Shown: one piece after another, positions 15,802 through 24,004 of the stretch | Layout of the letters: each line of letters begins with the position of its first letter | How positions within the stretch are numbered: position 1 is the first letter of the stretch | Assembly: GCF_011761565.1 (NCBI RefSeq) | Contig: NZ_JAASRM010000001.1 | Location: 139 to 64,138 of the forward strand | DNA length: 64,000 bases | Reading direction: 5' to 3' | Source of the DNA: Rhizomicrobium palustre | Lineage (GTDB): Bacteria > Pseudomonadota > Alphaproteobacteria > Micropepsales > Micropepsaceae | Made by a program: the position numbers and the translations under genes | The notes under the pieces: generated by a model | The model's database searches: none | Told to the model about the DNA's origin: nothing | What the model saw: only the letters and a program-made list of their open reading frames with translations

Positions 15802-16590
15802 ATGAAAAGGCATGTCTTAAGGTTCGCGGCGAGCCTCATCTTCACGACGGGCACGGTCGGCGTGCTGGGATTGCAGGTGAATCCGGGCGATTTCACCAGC
15901 ATTGCAGCCAAGGCAGAGACACAGGCCAGCATGACAAGCGCCGCATTGTGGCGGCAGGGAAAACGATTCTCGAGCGGGATTTCAGGTTTCCTGCAGCGCA
16001 GCGTTGCGCGTCCTGCCCGCGCGCTCCAGCCGCAAGTGTCAGCCGAATTTACAGAAACGGGGCCGCGCAACACCGCGGCGCCAACCGGTTCGATCGGCGT
16101 CGCACCACAGCCAGCCTTCATAGAGATCGGCGGAGGTCTTATCGGCGGCGGGTACTATTCGGGCGGTAACGGCGGCGGCACGCCAGGCGGCGGCGGCGGC
16201 TCTAATCCGGGTGGCGGAGGCAATGGCGGCGGCACAACGCCTGGCGGCGGCGACAATGGCGGTGGCGCGACACCGGGTGGCGATCACCCTGGCGGCGGCG
16301 ATCATCCCGATAACGGAGGCAATGGTGGCGGCACCACGCCGGGTGGTGGTGGCGGCACGACGCCTGGTGGCGGAGACAATGGCGGTGGCACAACGCCAGG
16401 CGGCGGTGATCATCCCGGCGGTGGGGATAACAATGGCGGCTGCGGCGAGAATTGCGTGAACGTGCCGGAAAGCGGCGGCATGCTCTATGCCGTGCTTTTG
16501 GCGTGGAGCTTGGCTTTCGGACTACACCAGTTCGGGCGTCGGCGTCAGGTGGCGCTGCAAGAAGCCGTCAAACATCCAGATCAGCCATAA
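15802..16590 (+). CDS. Gly-rich secreted protein with PEP-CTERM-like VPES sorting tail (candidate exosortase substrate)
   Basis: The protein has 262 residues. The N terminus (MKRHVLRFAASLIFTTGTVG) is a signal-like basic plus hydrophobic segment. Residues 110-213 are low-complexity repeats of Gly with T, P, D, N and H (GGNGGGTTPGGG-type). Cys214 and Cys218 follow. The C terminus has VPES at 221-224, a hydrophobic helix (about 225-244) and RRR at 246-248: the tripartite PEP-CTERM layout with Ser for the second Pro. Unusually, 14 residues follow the Arg cluster; normal signals end there. The last 69 bases overlap the 3' end of the convergent amidotransferase gene. Exosortase A is encoded 1.8 kb away. 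It is inferred to be cleaved and anchored or secreted by XrtA under sigma-54 control. Confidence 0.8.
   Translation: MKRHVLRFAASLIFTTGTVGVLGLQVNPGDFTSIAAKAETQASMTSAALWRQGKRFSSGISGFLQRSVARPARALQPQVSAEFTETGPRNTAAPTGSIGVAPQPAFIEIGGGLIGGGYYSGGNGGGTPGGGGGSNPGGGGNGGGTTPGGGDNGGGATPGGDHPGGGDHPDNGGNGGGTTPGGGGGTTPGGGDNGGGTTPGGGDHPGGGDNNGGCGENCVNVPESGGMLYAVLLAWSLAFGLHQFGRRRQVALQEAVKHPDQP
16158..16440 (+). repeat. imperfect GGC-rich tandem repeats encoding the Gly-rich domain
   Basis: Units of the type GGCGGCGACAATGGCGG and GGCACAACGCC recur with small changes. They encode repeated GGGTTPGGGD-like blocks. Such arrays are prone to slippage, so the length may vary between strains. Confidence 0.8.
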
Positions 16591-18426
16591 GGTGCGGCTG
16601 TTATCGGACCAACCTTTGCGGTGCGCATCCAGCATGCGTGCCGCAAAAGGCAAGTCCAAAAACTCATCCAGCGCCGTACCGCGCTTGAGGCGCAAGCTGA
16701 AAGCCTCGCCGAATTCGCCGCGGAACCAGCGCGCCAGCGGCACCGAGAAGCCCTGTTTGGGGCGATAGAGCACCTTATGCGGCAATAAGGGTTCAAGCGC
16801 ACGTTTTAGAACGAACTTGCCCTCGCCGCCCCTGAGCTTGAAATCGCGCGGCAGGCTGAGTGCCCATTCGACAAAGCTCGCATCCAGCATGGGCACGCGC
16901 ACTTCCAGACTGTTCGCCATGGAAGCACGATCGACCTTGGTGAGGATGTCGCCGGGGAGCCAGGTTTTGAGATCAACATATTGCGCCATAGCGACGGGAT
17001 CATCGAAGGGCGCATTCTTCATGTGCTGAGCGATCACATCGGCGGCGCGATAGCCTTTGAGTGCCCGCTTTAGCTCCGGCGCGAACAAGGCCGAACGCAA
17101 CTCATCACTAGTGACCGAGACATTATGGAAATAGCCCTCTGCGGTGGTCGCCGCCAATTCGCGAAAGGTCTGGCGGGCACGAAACATCCGCGGCGCCCAA
17201 TCAAGCTGCGGGTAGACCTCGCCCAGCGTGCCAAACACCAACCGGCGCATCAGGCCCGGAAAAACACCCCGTAACGCCTCTTCGCGGGCATGGAAGGGAT
17301 AGCGGCGATAGCCTGCGAACAATTCATCCCCGCCATCGCCTGAGAGCGCCACGGTGACATGGCGGCGCGCCAGCTTGCATAAGCGATAGGTCGGCATCGC
17401 CGAAGAATCCCCGAAAGGCTCATCATAAATGCCCGGCAGCCGCGCCACCGTTTCCATATCGTCGGGCGAGACCACCTCGACATGCTGGGTGACGCCATAG
17501 CGCGAGGCCACCGCTTCGGCATGACTGCGCTCATCGAAAGCAGCCTCTTTAAAACCAATGGTGAAAGCGGAAAGGCCTTGCGGCAGAGATTTCGCCATCA
17601 AGGCGGTAATGGCGCTGGAATCCACCCCGCCCGACAAAAAGGTGCCGACCGGCACGTCGGCGACAAGCTGCGCGTTCACCGAGGCCGCAAGCCGCGCGCG
17701 CAATTCCTCCGCCACCGTCGCCGCATCGCAAGGCGCATCCGAGATCGGCTTGGGCTGCCAATAGGTCCTGAGTTTAGGCTCCTGCCCGCGTTGCAGGCTT
17801 AAGGCGCAGCCAGCGCCGAGCTTCTTCACCCCGGCATAGATGGTGCGCGGATCTGTGACATAACCATAGGCAAAGAAATCCTCCACCGCGCGCGGATCTA
17901 TGCGGCGAGGGAAATCCGGACGCACCGTCAGCGCCTTCAGCTCCGAAGCAAAGACGAAGGTCTTGTCGGGCAGCACAGCATAATAGAGCGGCTTCTCGCC
18001 CAACCGGTCGCGCGCCAGGAACAGGGTTTGCTCGCTCCTGTCCCACAGCGCGAAAGCAAATTGTCCCTCGATATGATCGACGCAATCATGGCCCCAGGCG
18101 ACCCAGGCGCGCAGGATCACTTCGGTGTCGGAATTGGTGCGGAAGGGATGGCCCTGCCGCTCCAATTGGCGGCGAAGCTGGCGGTAATTGAAAATCTCAC
18201 CATTGAAGACGATGGCGATGCGGCTGCCTTCGGTGAACATCGGCTGCTCACCGGTGGAAAGATCGATGATGGCCAGGCGGCGATGGCCAAGCGCGAGACC
18301 GGGTTCGAAATGAAAGCCCTCCCCGTCGGGCCCGCGATGCGCAATGGCATCGTTCATGGCTTTCGACAGCAGGCGATCAGGCTGCAAGAGCCCCACCATA
18401 TCAAACCATCCCGAGATTCCGCACAT
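16522..18426 (-). CDS. XrtA-associated class II glutamine amidotransferase (asparagine synthase-like)
   Basis: The protein has 634 residues. Cys2 in MCGISGWFD is the glutaminase nucleophile, and RGPDGEGF, IVFNGEIFNYRQLR and GTFLSGGVDSSAITAL (the ATP-pyrophosphatase loop) follow the asparagine synthetase B plan. The family (TIGR03108-like) occurs in exosortase A loci and is thought to amidate a sugar or another EPS component rather than free aspartate; the substrate is unknown. It is the last gene of the minus-strand operon, eight bases after the exosortase gene. Its 3' end overlaps the convergent Gly-rich gene by 69 bases. Confidence 0.93.
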   Translation of the reverse strand: MCGISGWFDMVGLLQPDRLLSKAMNDAIAHRGPDGEGFHFEPGLALGHRRLAIIDLSTGEQPMFTEGSRIAIVFNGEIFNYRQLRRQLERQGHPFRTNSDTEVILRAWVAWGHDCVDHIEGQFAFALWDRSEQTLFLARDRLGEKPLYYAVLPDKTFVFASELKALTVRPDFPRRIDPRAVEDFFAYGYVTDPRTIYAGVKKLGAGCALSLQRGQEPKLRTYWQPKPISDAPCDAATVAEELRARLAASVNAQLVADVPVGTFLSGGVDSSAITALMAKSLPQGLSAFTIGFKEAAFDERSHAEAVASRYGVTQHVEVVSPDDMETVARLPGIYDEPFGDSSAMPTYRLCKLARRHVTVALSGDGGDELFAGYRRYPFHAREEALRGVFPGLMRRLVFGTLGEVYPQLDWAPRMFRARQTFRELAATTAEGYFHNVSVTSDELRSALFAPELKRALKGYRAADVIAQHMKNAPFDDPVAMAQYVDLKTWLPGDILTKVDRASMANSLEVRVPMLDASFVEWALSLPRDFKLRGGEGKFVLKRALEPLLPHKVLYRPKQGFSVPLARWFRGEFGEAFSLRLKRGTALDEFLDLPFAARMLDAHRKGWSDNSRTLWLIWMFDGFLQRHLTPTPELV

Positions 18427-18434
18427 GACTGCCT

Positions 18435-19946
18435 CTATCGCGCGTGATCAATCCGCGCCTTGATGGGAGAAAGCGTGGTGGCGACATCTTTCAGACGCTT
18501 GCGCGCCGTATCGAGATCACCCTCCACAGGGGTGGAAAGCGCCAGAAGCGCCGCGCCCTCGCCGCCCGAAATGGCGCTGCGCATGCGGTTGAGCTTCACG
18601 GCGAAAGCGCTGGTGGTGTAATCACCGCCGCTGACATAGCTCCACCAGATGAGCCGCGAGACACCGCCCGAGCCGAGAACAAGCTCGCGGAACTCGATAG
18701 GTTTTCCGCCGATACTGGCATTGGCCGTTGACTGGGAAATGGGGTGCCAGATTTCTTCATCCCACATCTTATTGGCAGAGGAGATGAGATGGCGCCCGCC
18801 ATCGCCGTAATACTCGGTATGTACCGAGACGGGCGGTGTCTCGGGCTTCCATAGCGAGAACTCGAGCCGCGCATCCGGCGATTGGTATTGCGGTGCCCAA
18901 TCGCGGGTGACGGCTGAAACCTGCCATTCCGCAAAAGACGGCGGCAAAGCGAAAGCATTGGTATTAACCGGAACGGCTGCTTCCGCCCGCCAAACTGCAA
19001 AACCCGGCACCAGTGCCATTGCGAGTACTGCGGTGAGAAGCACCGGTACCAGAGGCGAGGATTTTAGAGCGCAGGGCAAGACGGGCGCTGCGCCCGGCAT
19101 CTCATCGGCGAATTTCAGCCCGACATACATCAGGACGGCCAGGATCGCGACCGAGAAGCCCCAGCCATAGACAAGATGATCCGCGCCAACCGCGATGCGG
19201 TTATCGCTAAAATGGGCGAGCAAGACGATGCCGAGCGCGCGAAAGCCATTGCCGATGATGGGCACGATCACACTCGCGAGCATAAAGAGAAAGATTTTGC
19301 GCGGTGTATTATAGGTCAGATAGGAAAACAGCGCGCCCACCGCAACGGTGGCAATCAGAAAGCGCAGCCCCGCACAGGCCTCGGCCACCTGGAACTTGCC
19401 ATTGGCAAGCTCGATCAGATTGCCTTCGGTGTAGTGCAGAATACCGAGAATATTGAGGCCGTGGTCGATGAACCAGGTCGTGAAGTGTTGCAGGGGCGCG
19501 ATAAGATACTCACCCATCGGCACCAGGAAAAAGAGATAAAGGCAAGGAAAAAGGATTGCGCGATAGACCGCCCCGCCCAAAAGCGCCCAAATCAGGATTT
19601 GCGCAAAAGCCACAACCGCGAGCTGTTCGATTTCATTGATCGAGGCGAGCTCTCCCAGAAAGGCGGCCACGATCACCAGCGGCGCCAGAAGCAGCGCAGG
19701 CGCATAAGCGGCGGGGCTGAGCACCGCCAGTTCATCACGCTTATTCCAGATGAGATAGGCAGAAACCGGAATGATGAGAAAGCAGTGCGAGAAGGTAGGA
19801 GAGACCCACCACACCGTTACCGCCGCCGCGATGGCAGGGGCATAGAAAATTCCCAAGGCGATCAGCGCGAGCACCAGGGCAGAAAGATGCAGGCTCCAAG
19901 TAGAAATGCGCTTGGCGGCGGGGGCAAATTCTGTCGCGCTGCTCAT
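18435..19946 (-). CDS. xrtA: exosortase A with C-terminal EpsI domain
   Basis: The protein has 503 residues. The N-terminal 280 form a polytopic exosortase with the catalytic Cys191 in ACAGLRFL (usually ACSGLR), Arg195, Arg236 in GNGFRALG and His257 in GADHLVYGW. This is the Cys-Arg-His set of the exosortase/archaeosortase transpeptidase-like family. The last 180 residues after another membrane segment are an EpsI domain (WQVSAVTRDWAP, YYGDGGRHLISSANKMW). XrtA processes proteins with a PEP-CTERM tail at the inner membrane. It overlaps the upstream glycosyltransferase by four bases. The putative substrate is encoded next door at 15802-16590. Confidence 0.96.
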   Translation of the reverse strand: MSSATEFAPAAKRISTWSLHLSALVLALIALGIFYAPAIAAAVTVWWVSPTFSHCFLIIPVSAYLIWNKRDELAVLSPAAYAPALLLAPLVIVAAFLGELASINEIEQLAVVAFAQILIWALLGGAVYRAILFPCLYLFFLVPMGEYLIAPLQHFTTWFIDHGLNILGILHYTEGNLIELANGKFQVAEACAGLRFLIATVAVGALFSYLTYNTPRKIFLFMLASVIVPIIGNGFRALGIVLLAHFSDNRIAVGADHLVYGWGFSVAILAVLMYVGLKFADEMPGAAPVLPCALKSSPLVPVLLTAVLAMALVPGFAVWRAEAAVPVNTNAFALPPSFAEWQVSAVTRDWAPQYQSPDARLEFSLWKPETPPVSVHTEYYGDGGRHLISSANKMWDEEIWHPISQSTANASIGGKPIEFRELVLGSGGVSRLIWWSYVSGGDYTTSAFAVKLNRMRSAISGGEGAALLALSTPVEGDLDTARKRLKDVATTLSPIKARIDHAR

Positions 19947-21154
19947 AAAGTGGCCTCCAAGCTATCCGATTCCGGGGCGAGCAATTCATCCAGCAGCGCG
20001 AGATTTGTGTCCCAGCTATAGTGGCGCTCCACCAAATGCCGGCCATTTGACGCGATACGCGCGCGATCCGGCCCCGTCGCGGCGGCAATCACCGCCTCGG
20101 CAAATTCAGCGGCGCTATCGGCCACCCAAAGATCGCGCCCGGCGATAACACTGAGGCCACGGCTGGCGGGCGTGGTAGCCACCACCGGCTTTTGCAGCGC
20201 GAGCCCTTCCAGCACCTTATTCTGCACCCCGCGCGCCAGGCGCAGCGGCGCCACCACCGAAGACGCATGGGCGATATAGGGGCGAACATCCTCCACCCTG
20301 CCCGTCACCACCACACCCTCACGCGGCTTCAACAGTTCCGGTGCGGGCTTTGCCCCAACGATGTAGAATTTGGCTTTCGGCAGCGTGCGGCGGATCAGCG
20401 GAAATATCTGCTCAGCAAACCACAAGGCCCCTTCGACATTGGGGCGGTAATCCATTGTGCCCACCATGGCGAGCGGGATTTCATCGCCGCCGTAGGGCGC
20501 TGGAAAACTCTGCTTTGGACTATAACGTTCAAGATCTACGCCATTAGCCATGCTGAAAATGTGGCGGCGGCTTTCAGGCGCGAACGCGCGAAAGGTATCA
20601 GCTTCGAAGGGGGAGACCAGCAGCGTGGCACTAAAGTGCACCGCCGCATCCCGCTCCAGCGTGAGAAGTGTGCGCGCCTCGCGGCCATAGAGCCAGGCCT
20701 TAGGCCCGCGCACGGCGTTAGCATATTGGCGCCATTTATCGGAATCGACGTCCACCATATCGAGCAGCGCGCGATCTGGCGCGATACGACCCATCACAAA
20801 GGGCGCCATGGCGGAGCTAAACACCACCACGCGATCGACGCGCGGCAGCATATGATTGACCCAGCGGCGCAGGCGTGTACTGGCGAAATAAGAGGTAGTG
20901 AGCGGTGCGCCCGCAACCAGCGCGCCCAGCATGCGTGCCCCGGAAACCATCTTGTTCAAGGGTACAAGACAGCACTCGCCTTTGACATAGCGACGTAAGG
21001 CGGCTTCGTGCTGCAAATCCGAAGCATCATCCACAAAAGCGCCGAGATGGACACGATGACACTTAGAAAGGTGACGCAGAATGTGGAAGGCGCGGATTTT
21101 CTCGCCCTTGTCGGGCGGATAGGGAATGCGGTGGCAGAGGAACAATATGTTCAC
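19943..21154 (-). CDS. XrtA-associated family 4 glycosyltransferase (Stp1-type)
   Basis: The 403-residue GT-B glycosyltransferase opens MNILFLCHRIPYPPDKGEKI, typical of the TIGR03087 family tied to exosortase A loci. The C-terminal domain has LAMVGTMDYRPNVEGALWF, FYIVGAKP and the donor-binding PLRLARGVQNKVLEGLA. It starts with GTG overlapping the upstream stop (GTGA). The donor and acceptor are unknown; it probably adds a sugar to the lipid-linked EPS unit in the cytoplasm. Confidence 0.92.
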   Translation of the reverse strand: MNILFLCHRIPYPPDKGEKIRAFHILRHLSKCHRVHLGAFVDDASDLQHEAALRRYVKGECCLVPLNKMVSGARMLGALVAGAPLTTSYFASTRLRRWVNHMLPRVDRVVVFSSAMAPFVMGRIAPDRALLDMVDVDSDKWRQYANAVRGPKAWLYGREARTLLTLERDAAVHFSATLLVSPFEADTFRAFAPESRRHIFSMANGVDLERYSPKQSFPAPYGGDEIPLAMVGTMDYRPNVEGALWFAEQIFPLIRRTLPKAKFYIVGAKPAPELLKPREGVVVTGRVEDVRPYIAHASSVVAPLRLARGVQNKVLEGLALQKPVVATTPASRGLSVIAGRDLWVADSAAEFAEAVIAAATGPDRARIASNGRHLVERHYSWDTNLALLDELLAPESDSLEATL

Positions 21155-22062
21155 GCTGCCTCCAGGAAAATCTCATCCATGCGGCCCCATTGATAGGAGA
21201 CAAGCAGCCGCTTCAGCTTATCTTCCATGCGCGAAAGATTGGTGTAGTGGCGGATGCGCGATTTGAGAGACGCACCGCGCACGCGGGGCTGGCCCGCATC
21301 GATTTCCCAGGGATGAAAATAAAACACCAGCGGCTGATCATCCCGCGCGCGCACGCTATCCATCGCCCTTCGCGAAAGGCCGAACGGCAGAAGTCGAAAA
21401 TAGCCGCCGCCACCGCTTGGCCAATTGCGGCCCAACCAACGCAAGGAGGTGACGGGGATTTCGAGGAAATCATCCTCGGCCAGCGGATGAAAGGCAAAGC
21501 GTGGCGCTTCCGGAATGCCGTAATTGTCATGCGCGATGGGATTGGTGGAGGAGGAATAGCGATAGCCCGCCAAGGCCAGCGCCTCCATCACCCAGAGATT
21601 TTCCTTCATCACCGAAAAGCTCGGCGCGCGATAGCCCTTCACCGCCACCCCGCTGATATCCTCCAGCACCGATTTGGCGCGACTGACATCGCCAAGGAAT
21701 TCCGAAAAGCTTTGGGAATCTGCACGTTTGTGATCGCTGCCATGCGAGGCAAGCTCATGCCCGCCCGCCACAATGGCTTTCACGACTTGGGGAAAACGCT
21801 CCGCCACCCAGGCCAAGGTGAAGAAGGTTCCGTGCACTTTGGCTTCGGCAAACAGCGAGAGCACGCGCTCCATATTGCGTTCGATCCGGCTGGTACGCTT
21901 GGCCCAGCTATCGCGGTGGATGACATCGAAAAACGCTTCCACCTGGAAATAGTCTTCCACATCCACCGTGATGGCGTTGCGCAGCTTTTCCGGAACTGCG
22001 GCGGGGCGGGCATTCCATCCCTCGATCACACTCTGGGGGTTCATCTCAACTCTCGCATCCAT
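21151..22062 (-). CDS. XrtA-system polysaccharide deacetylase
   Basis: This is a 303-residue NodB-like deacetylase of the TIGR03006 type. The motif AITVDVEDYFQVEAF carries the first metal/catalytic Asp pair, HELASHGSDHKR the His-x3-His-like metal site, and VKGYRAPSFSV the Arg motif. It ends with conserved WEIDAGQPR and LVSYQWGRMDEIF. It removes acetyl groups from N-acetylated sugars; in this locus the target is likely the EPS or its lipid-linked precursor. No signal peptide is seen, so cytoplasmic action is likely. Coupled to the next gene by a four-base overlap. Confidence 0.93.
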   Translation of the reverse strand: MDARVEMNPQSVIEGWNARPAAVPEKLRNAITVDVEDYFQVEAFFDVIHRDSWAKRTSRIERNMERVLSLFAEAKVHGTFFTLAWVAERFPQVVKAIVAGGHELASHGSDHKRADSQSFSEFLGDVSRAKSVLEDISGVAVKGYRAPSFSVMKENLWVMEALALAGYRYSSSTNPIAHDNYGIPEAPRFAFHPLAEDDFLEIPVTSLRWLGRNWPSGGGGYFRLLPFGLSRRAMDSVRARDDQPLVFYFHPWEIDAGQPRVRGASLKSRIRHYTNLSRMEDKLKRLLVSYQWGRMDEIFLEAA

Positions 22063-22065
22063 GGC

Positions 22066-23055
22066 CTAACCCCGCGCTGCCGGATCGATCATCTCGGCGA
22101 GGCCCACCGCGAGCTTGCGCAAAGACTTCTCCTGGTGATTGACCCGCCCTTCCAAGGTCTCGAGCCTGGCGGTGATAGGCGCGCGATCCATGCGGGTGAG
22201 ATAGTTTTCTTCCATCGCCGGCGCAGGCGTGACTGCCTGACCGCGATATTCCTCACGCAGATCGGCGGCGACGCGCTCTACATCACCCGCGGCGAAAACA
22301 TGCATGTTGTCGAGAAAGCCGAGGAGCAGAAGACGGCTGCACAGCGTGTTGATCTGGCGCGGCACACCACCGGTCGCGACATAGATCGCATCCACCGCCC
22401 CGTCTTCGAATGCGGGATCGCCCGTCCAGCCCGCATGTTTCAAGCGATGCGGCAGATAGAGCCCGACCTCATGACGGCTCATGGGCCCCAGGTGATAAGA
22501 GGCGATGACGCGCTGGCGCAGCTGCTCAAGATTGGGGTGGGTCAGCGTATCGCGAAATTGCGGCTGGCCAACCAGAAAGATCTGACAGGGCGAATGCACG
22601 CCGACCTGAAAATTGGAAAGCATGCGCAGCTCTTCCAATGCGGAGGCGGAAAGGTTTTGCGCCTCATCGACGATCAGCAGTGCTTTGCGGCCCGCGCGCT
22701 CCAGCCCCTCGAAGAAATCCTGCAAGCAAAGCAGTACCGCGTCTTTCTTCTCCGGCACATCACGGATCTTGAAGGCAAAGCAGACCATGCGCAGAAGTTC
22801 GACACCGGTGAGCAGCGTGGTCACGACATGGGCAGCGACGACTTTCTCCCGATCCACCGTGGCGCAAAGCCGCTGCACGATGGTGGTTTTTCCTGCCCCA
22901 ACCTCGCCGGTGATGACAATAAAGCCCTCGCCACGCGACAACCCATACATCAGATGCGCCATGGCCTGCTCATGGACCTGGCTTTCGAAATAGAAGCGAT
23001 GGTCCGGCGTGAGAAGGAAAGGTTCGGCCTTAAGGCCATAGAATTCGGTATACAT
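22066..23055 (-). CDS. XrtA-associated AAA ATPase (secretion-ATPase-like)
   Basis: This 329-residue ExeA/GspA-like ATPase begins MYTEFYGLKAEPFLLTPDHR, the hallmark of the TIGR03015 family. Walker A GEVGAGKTT is at 50-58, Walker B is ALLIVDEAQNLS and sensor residues lie in IFLVGQPQFRDTL. No membrane helix is seen. The family accompanies exosortase A EPS loci; a role in energising or controlling export is presumed, not shown. It lies seven bases after the tyrosine kinase gene. Confidence 0.93.
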   Translation of the reverse strand: MYTEFYGLKAEPFLLTPDHRFYFESQVHEQAMAHLMYGLSRGEGFIVITGEVGAGKTTIVQRLCATVDREKVVAAHVVTTLLTGVELLRMVCFAFKIRDVPEKKDAVLLCLQDFFEGLERAGRKALLIVDEAQNLSASALEELRMLSNFQVGVHSPCQIFLVGQPQFRDTLTHPNLEQLRQRVIASYHLGPMSRHEVGLYLPHRLKHAGWTGDPAFEDGAVDAIYVATGGVPRQINTLCSRLLLLGFLDNMHVFAAGDVERVAADLREEYRGQAVTPAPAMEENYLTRMDRAPITARLETLEGRVNHQEKSLRKLAVGLAEMIDPAARG

Positions 23056-23062
23056 GGCGTGG

Positions 23063-24004
23063 CTACGCCTCGCCGTAACGGTAATAATCGGAATAAGGCG
23101 TGGCGCGTTGCCATTCCGGCGCCTTATTGAAAATCAAGCTGATCGAAGGGCATGCGACCACGCCTTGCAGCGCCTCTTCGACGTGATGGCGCGCCACTTG
23201 GCCTGCCGCGACCACCATAATGAGATGATGCACGTGCATGGCGAGGGCTGCGGGCTCCGCGGTGGCCAGAACCGGCGGCGCATCGATCACCACGATGCTT
23301 TCGCGGAATCGGCGCGAGAGCTGCGTGCAAATATCGGCCATGCGCTGGGAGGCGAGCAGCTCCGGCGAGGTTTCGTCGCGCGAACCCGAGAACAGAACAT
23401 GCAGGTTGGGAATGTCAGCGCAGCGCGTCAGCACCTCATCCAGATTCTGGCGGCGGCCAGTGAGGAGATCGAGCAAGCCCTCGCGTGGTGCGTTTTCGAA
23501 ATACTGGCTGACCGAAGCGCGTACGACGTCGCCATCAACCAGAATAACGTCGAGATTTTTCTCAGCCGCAAGACAGATGGCAAGATTCATCGCTGTATAA
23601 GTCTTGCCCTCACCCGCGAGCGCGCTGGTGATCATGACGATATTCTTGGTCGTGGCTTTGGTCGCGGGATCGCGCGTCGAAGGCAACAACTTGCGCTTTA
23701 TGGAGCGAAATTCGTTATAGGTGACAGTGCCGCGCGCATCCGGCGTGATCATGCGGCCTTCTTTCAGCCTGCCCACGGCCAAGCGGACGGTGCGATCCGG
23801 CGTTTGCGCATAGGCCGGGCGAAGTTCTTCCCGGATGGGCTCGCGTGGCGGAGGTTCGCGCGGAGGCGCCTCTCTAACAGACGCCGCGGCTTCCAGCACA
23901 GGTTCGAAAAGCGGCTCGGTACGATCCATTCCCTCTTCAGGCGGACGTTTCAGCGCCGCCTCACGCATGGCGCGCTGAATTAAGTTGAGGCGCGCTTCCG
24001 TCAT
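23063..24004 (-). CDS. XrtA-associated tyrosine autokinase (BY-kinase)
   Basis: The protein has 313 residues. A proline/arginine-rich N terminus (1-95) is followed by a CpsD/CapB-like P-loop kinase with Walker A SALAGEGKT (127-135), Walker A' VILVDGDVV and Walker B VVIDAPPVL. The C terminus PYSDYYRYGEA holds a tyrosine cluster (Y304, Y307, Y308, Y310) that is the usual autophosphorylation site. With the Wzz-like protein encoded just upstream (ATGA overlap) it should control EPS chain length. Confidence 0.93.
   Translation of the reverse strand: MTEARLNLIQRAMREAALKRPPEEGMDRTEPLFEPVLEAAASVREAPPREPPPREPIREELRPAYAQTPDRTVRLAVGRLKEGRMITPDARGTVTYNEFRSIKRKLLPSTRDPATKATTKNIVMITSALAGEGKTYTAMNLAICLAAEKNLDVILVDGDVVRASVSQYFENAPREGLLDLLTGRRQNLDEVLTRCADIPNLHVLFSGSRDETSPELLASQRMADICTQLSRRFRESIVVIDAPPVLATAEPAALAMHVHHLIMVVAAGQVARHHVEEALQGVVACPSISLIFNKAPEWQRATPYSDYYRYGEA

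Noticed and set aside
16039..16413. Antisense frames over the Gly-rich gene
   Set aside because: They follow from GGC repeats that are free of stops in several frames; the plus frame has the signal, the sorting tail and the ribosome-binding site.
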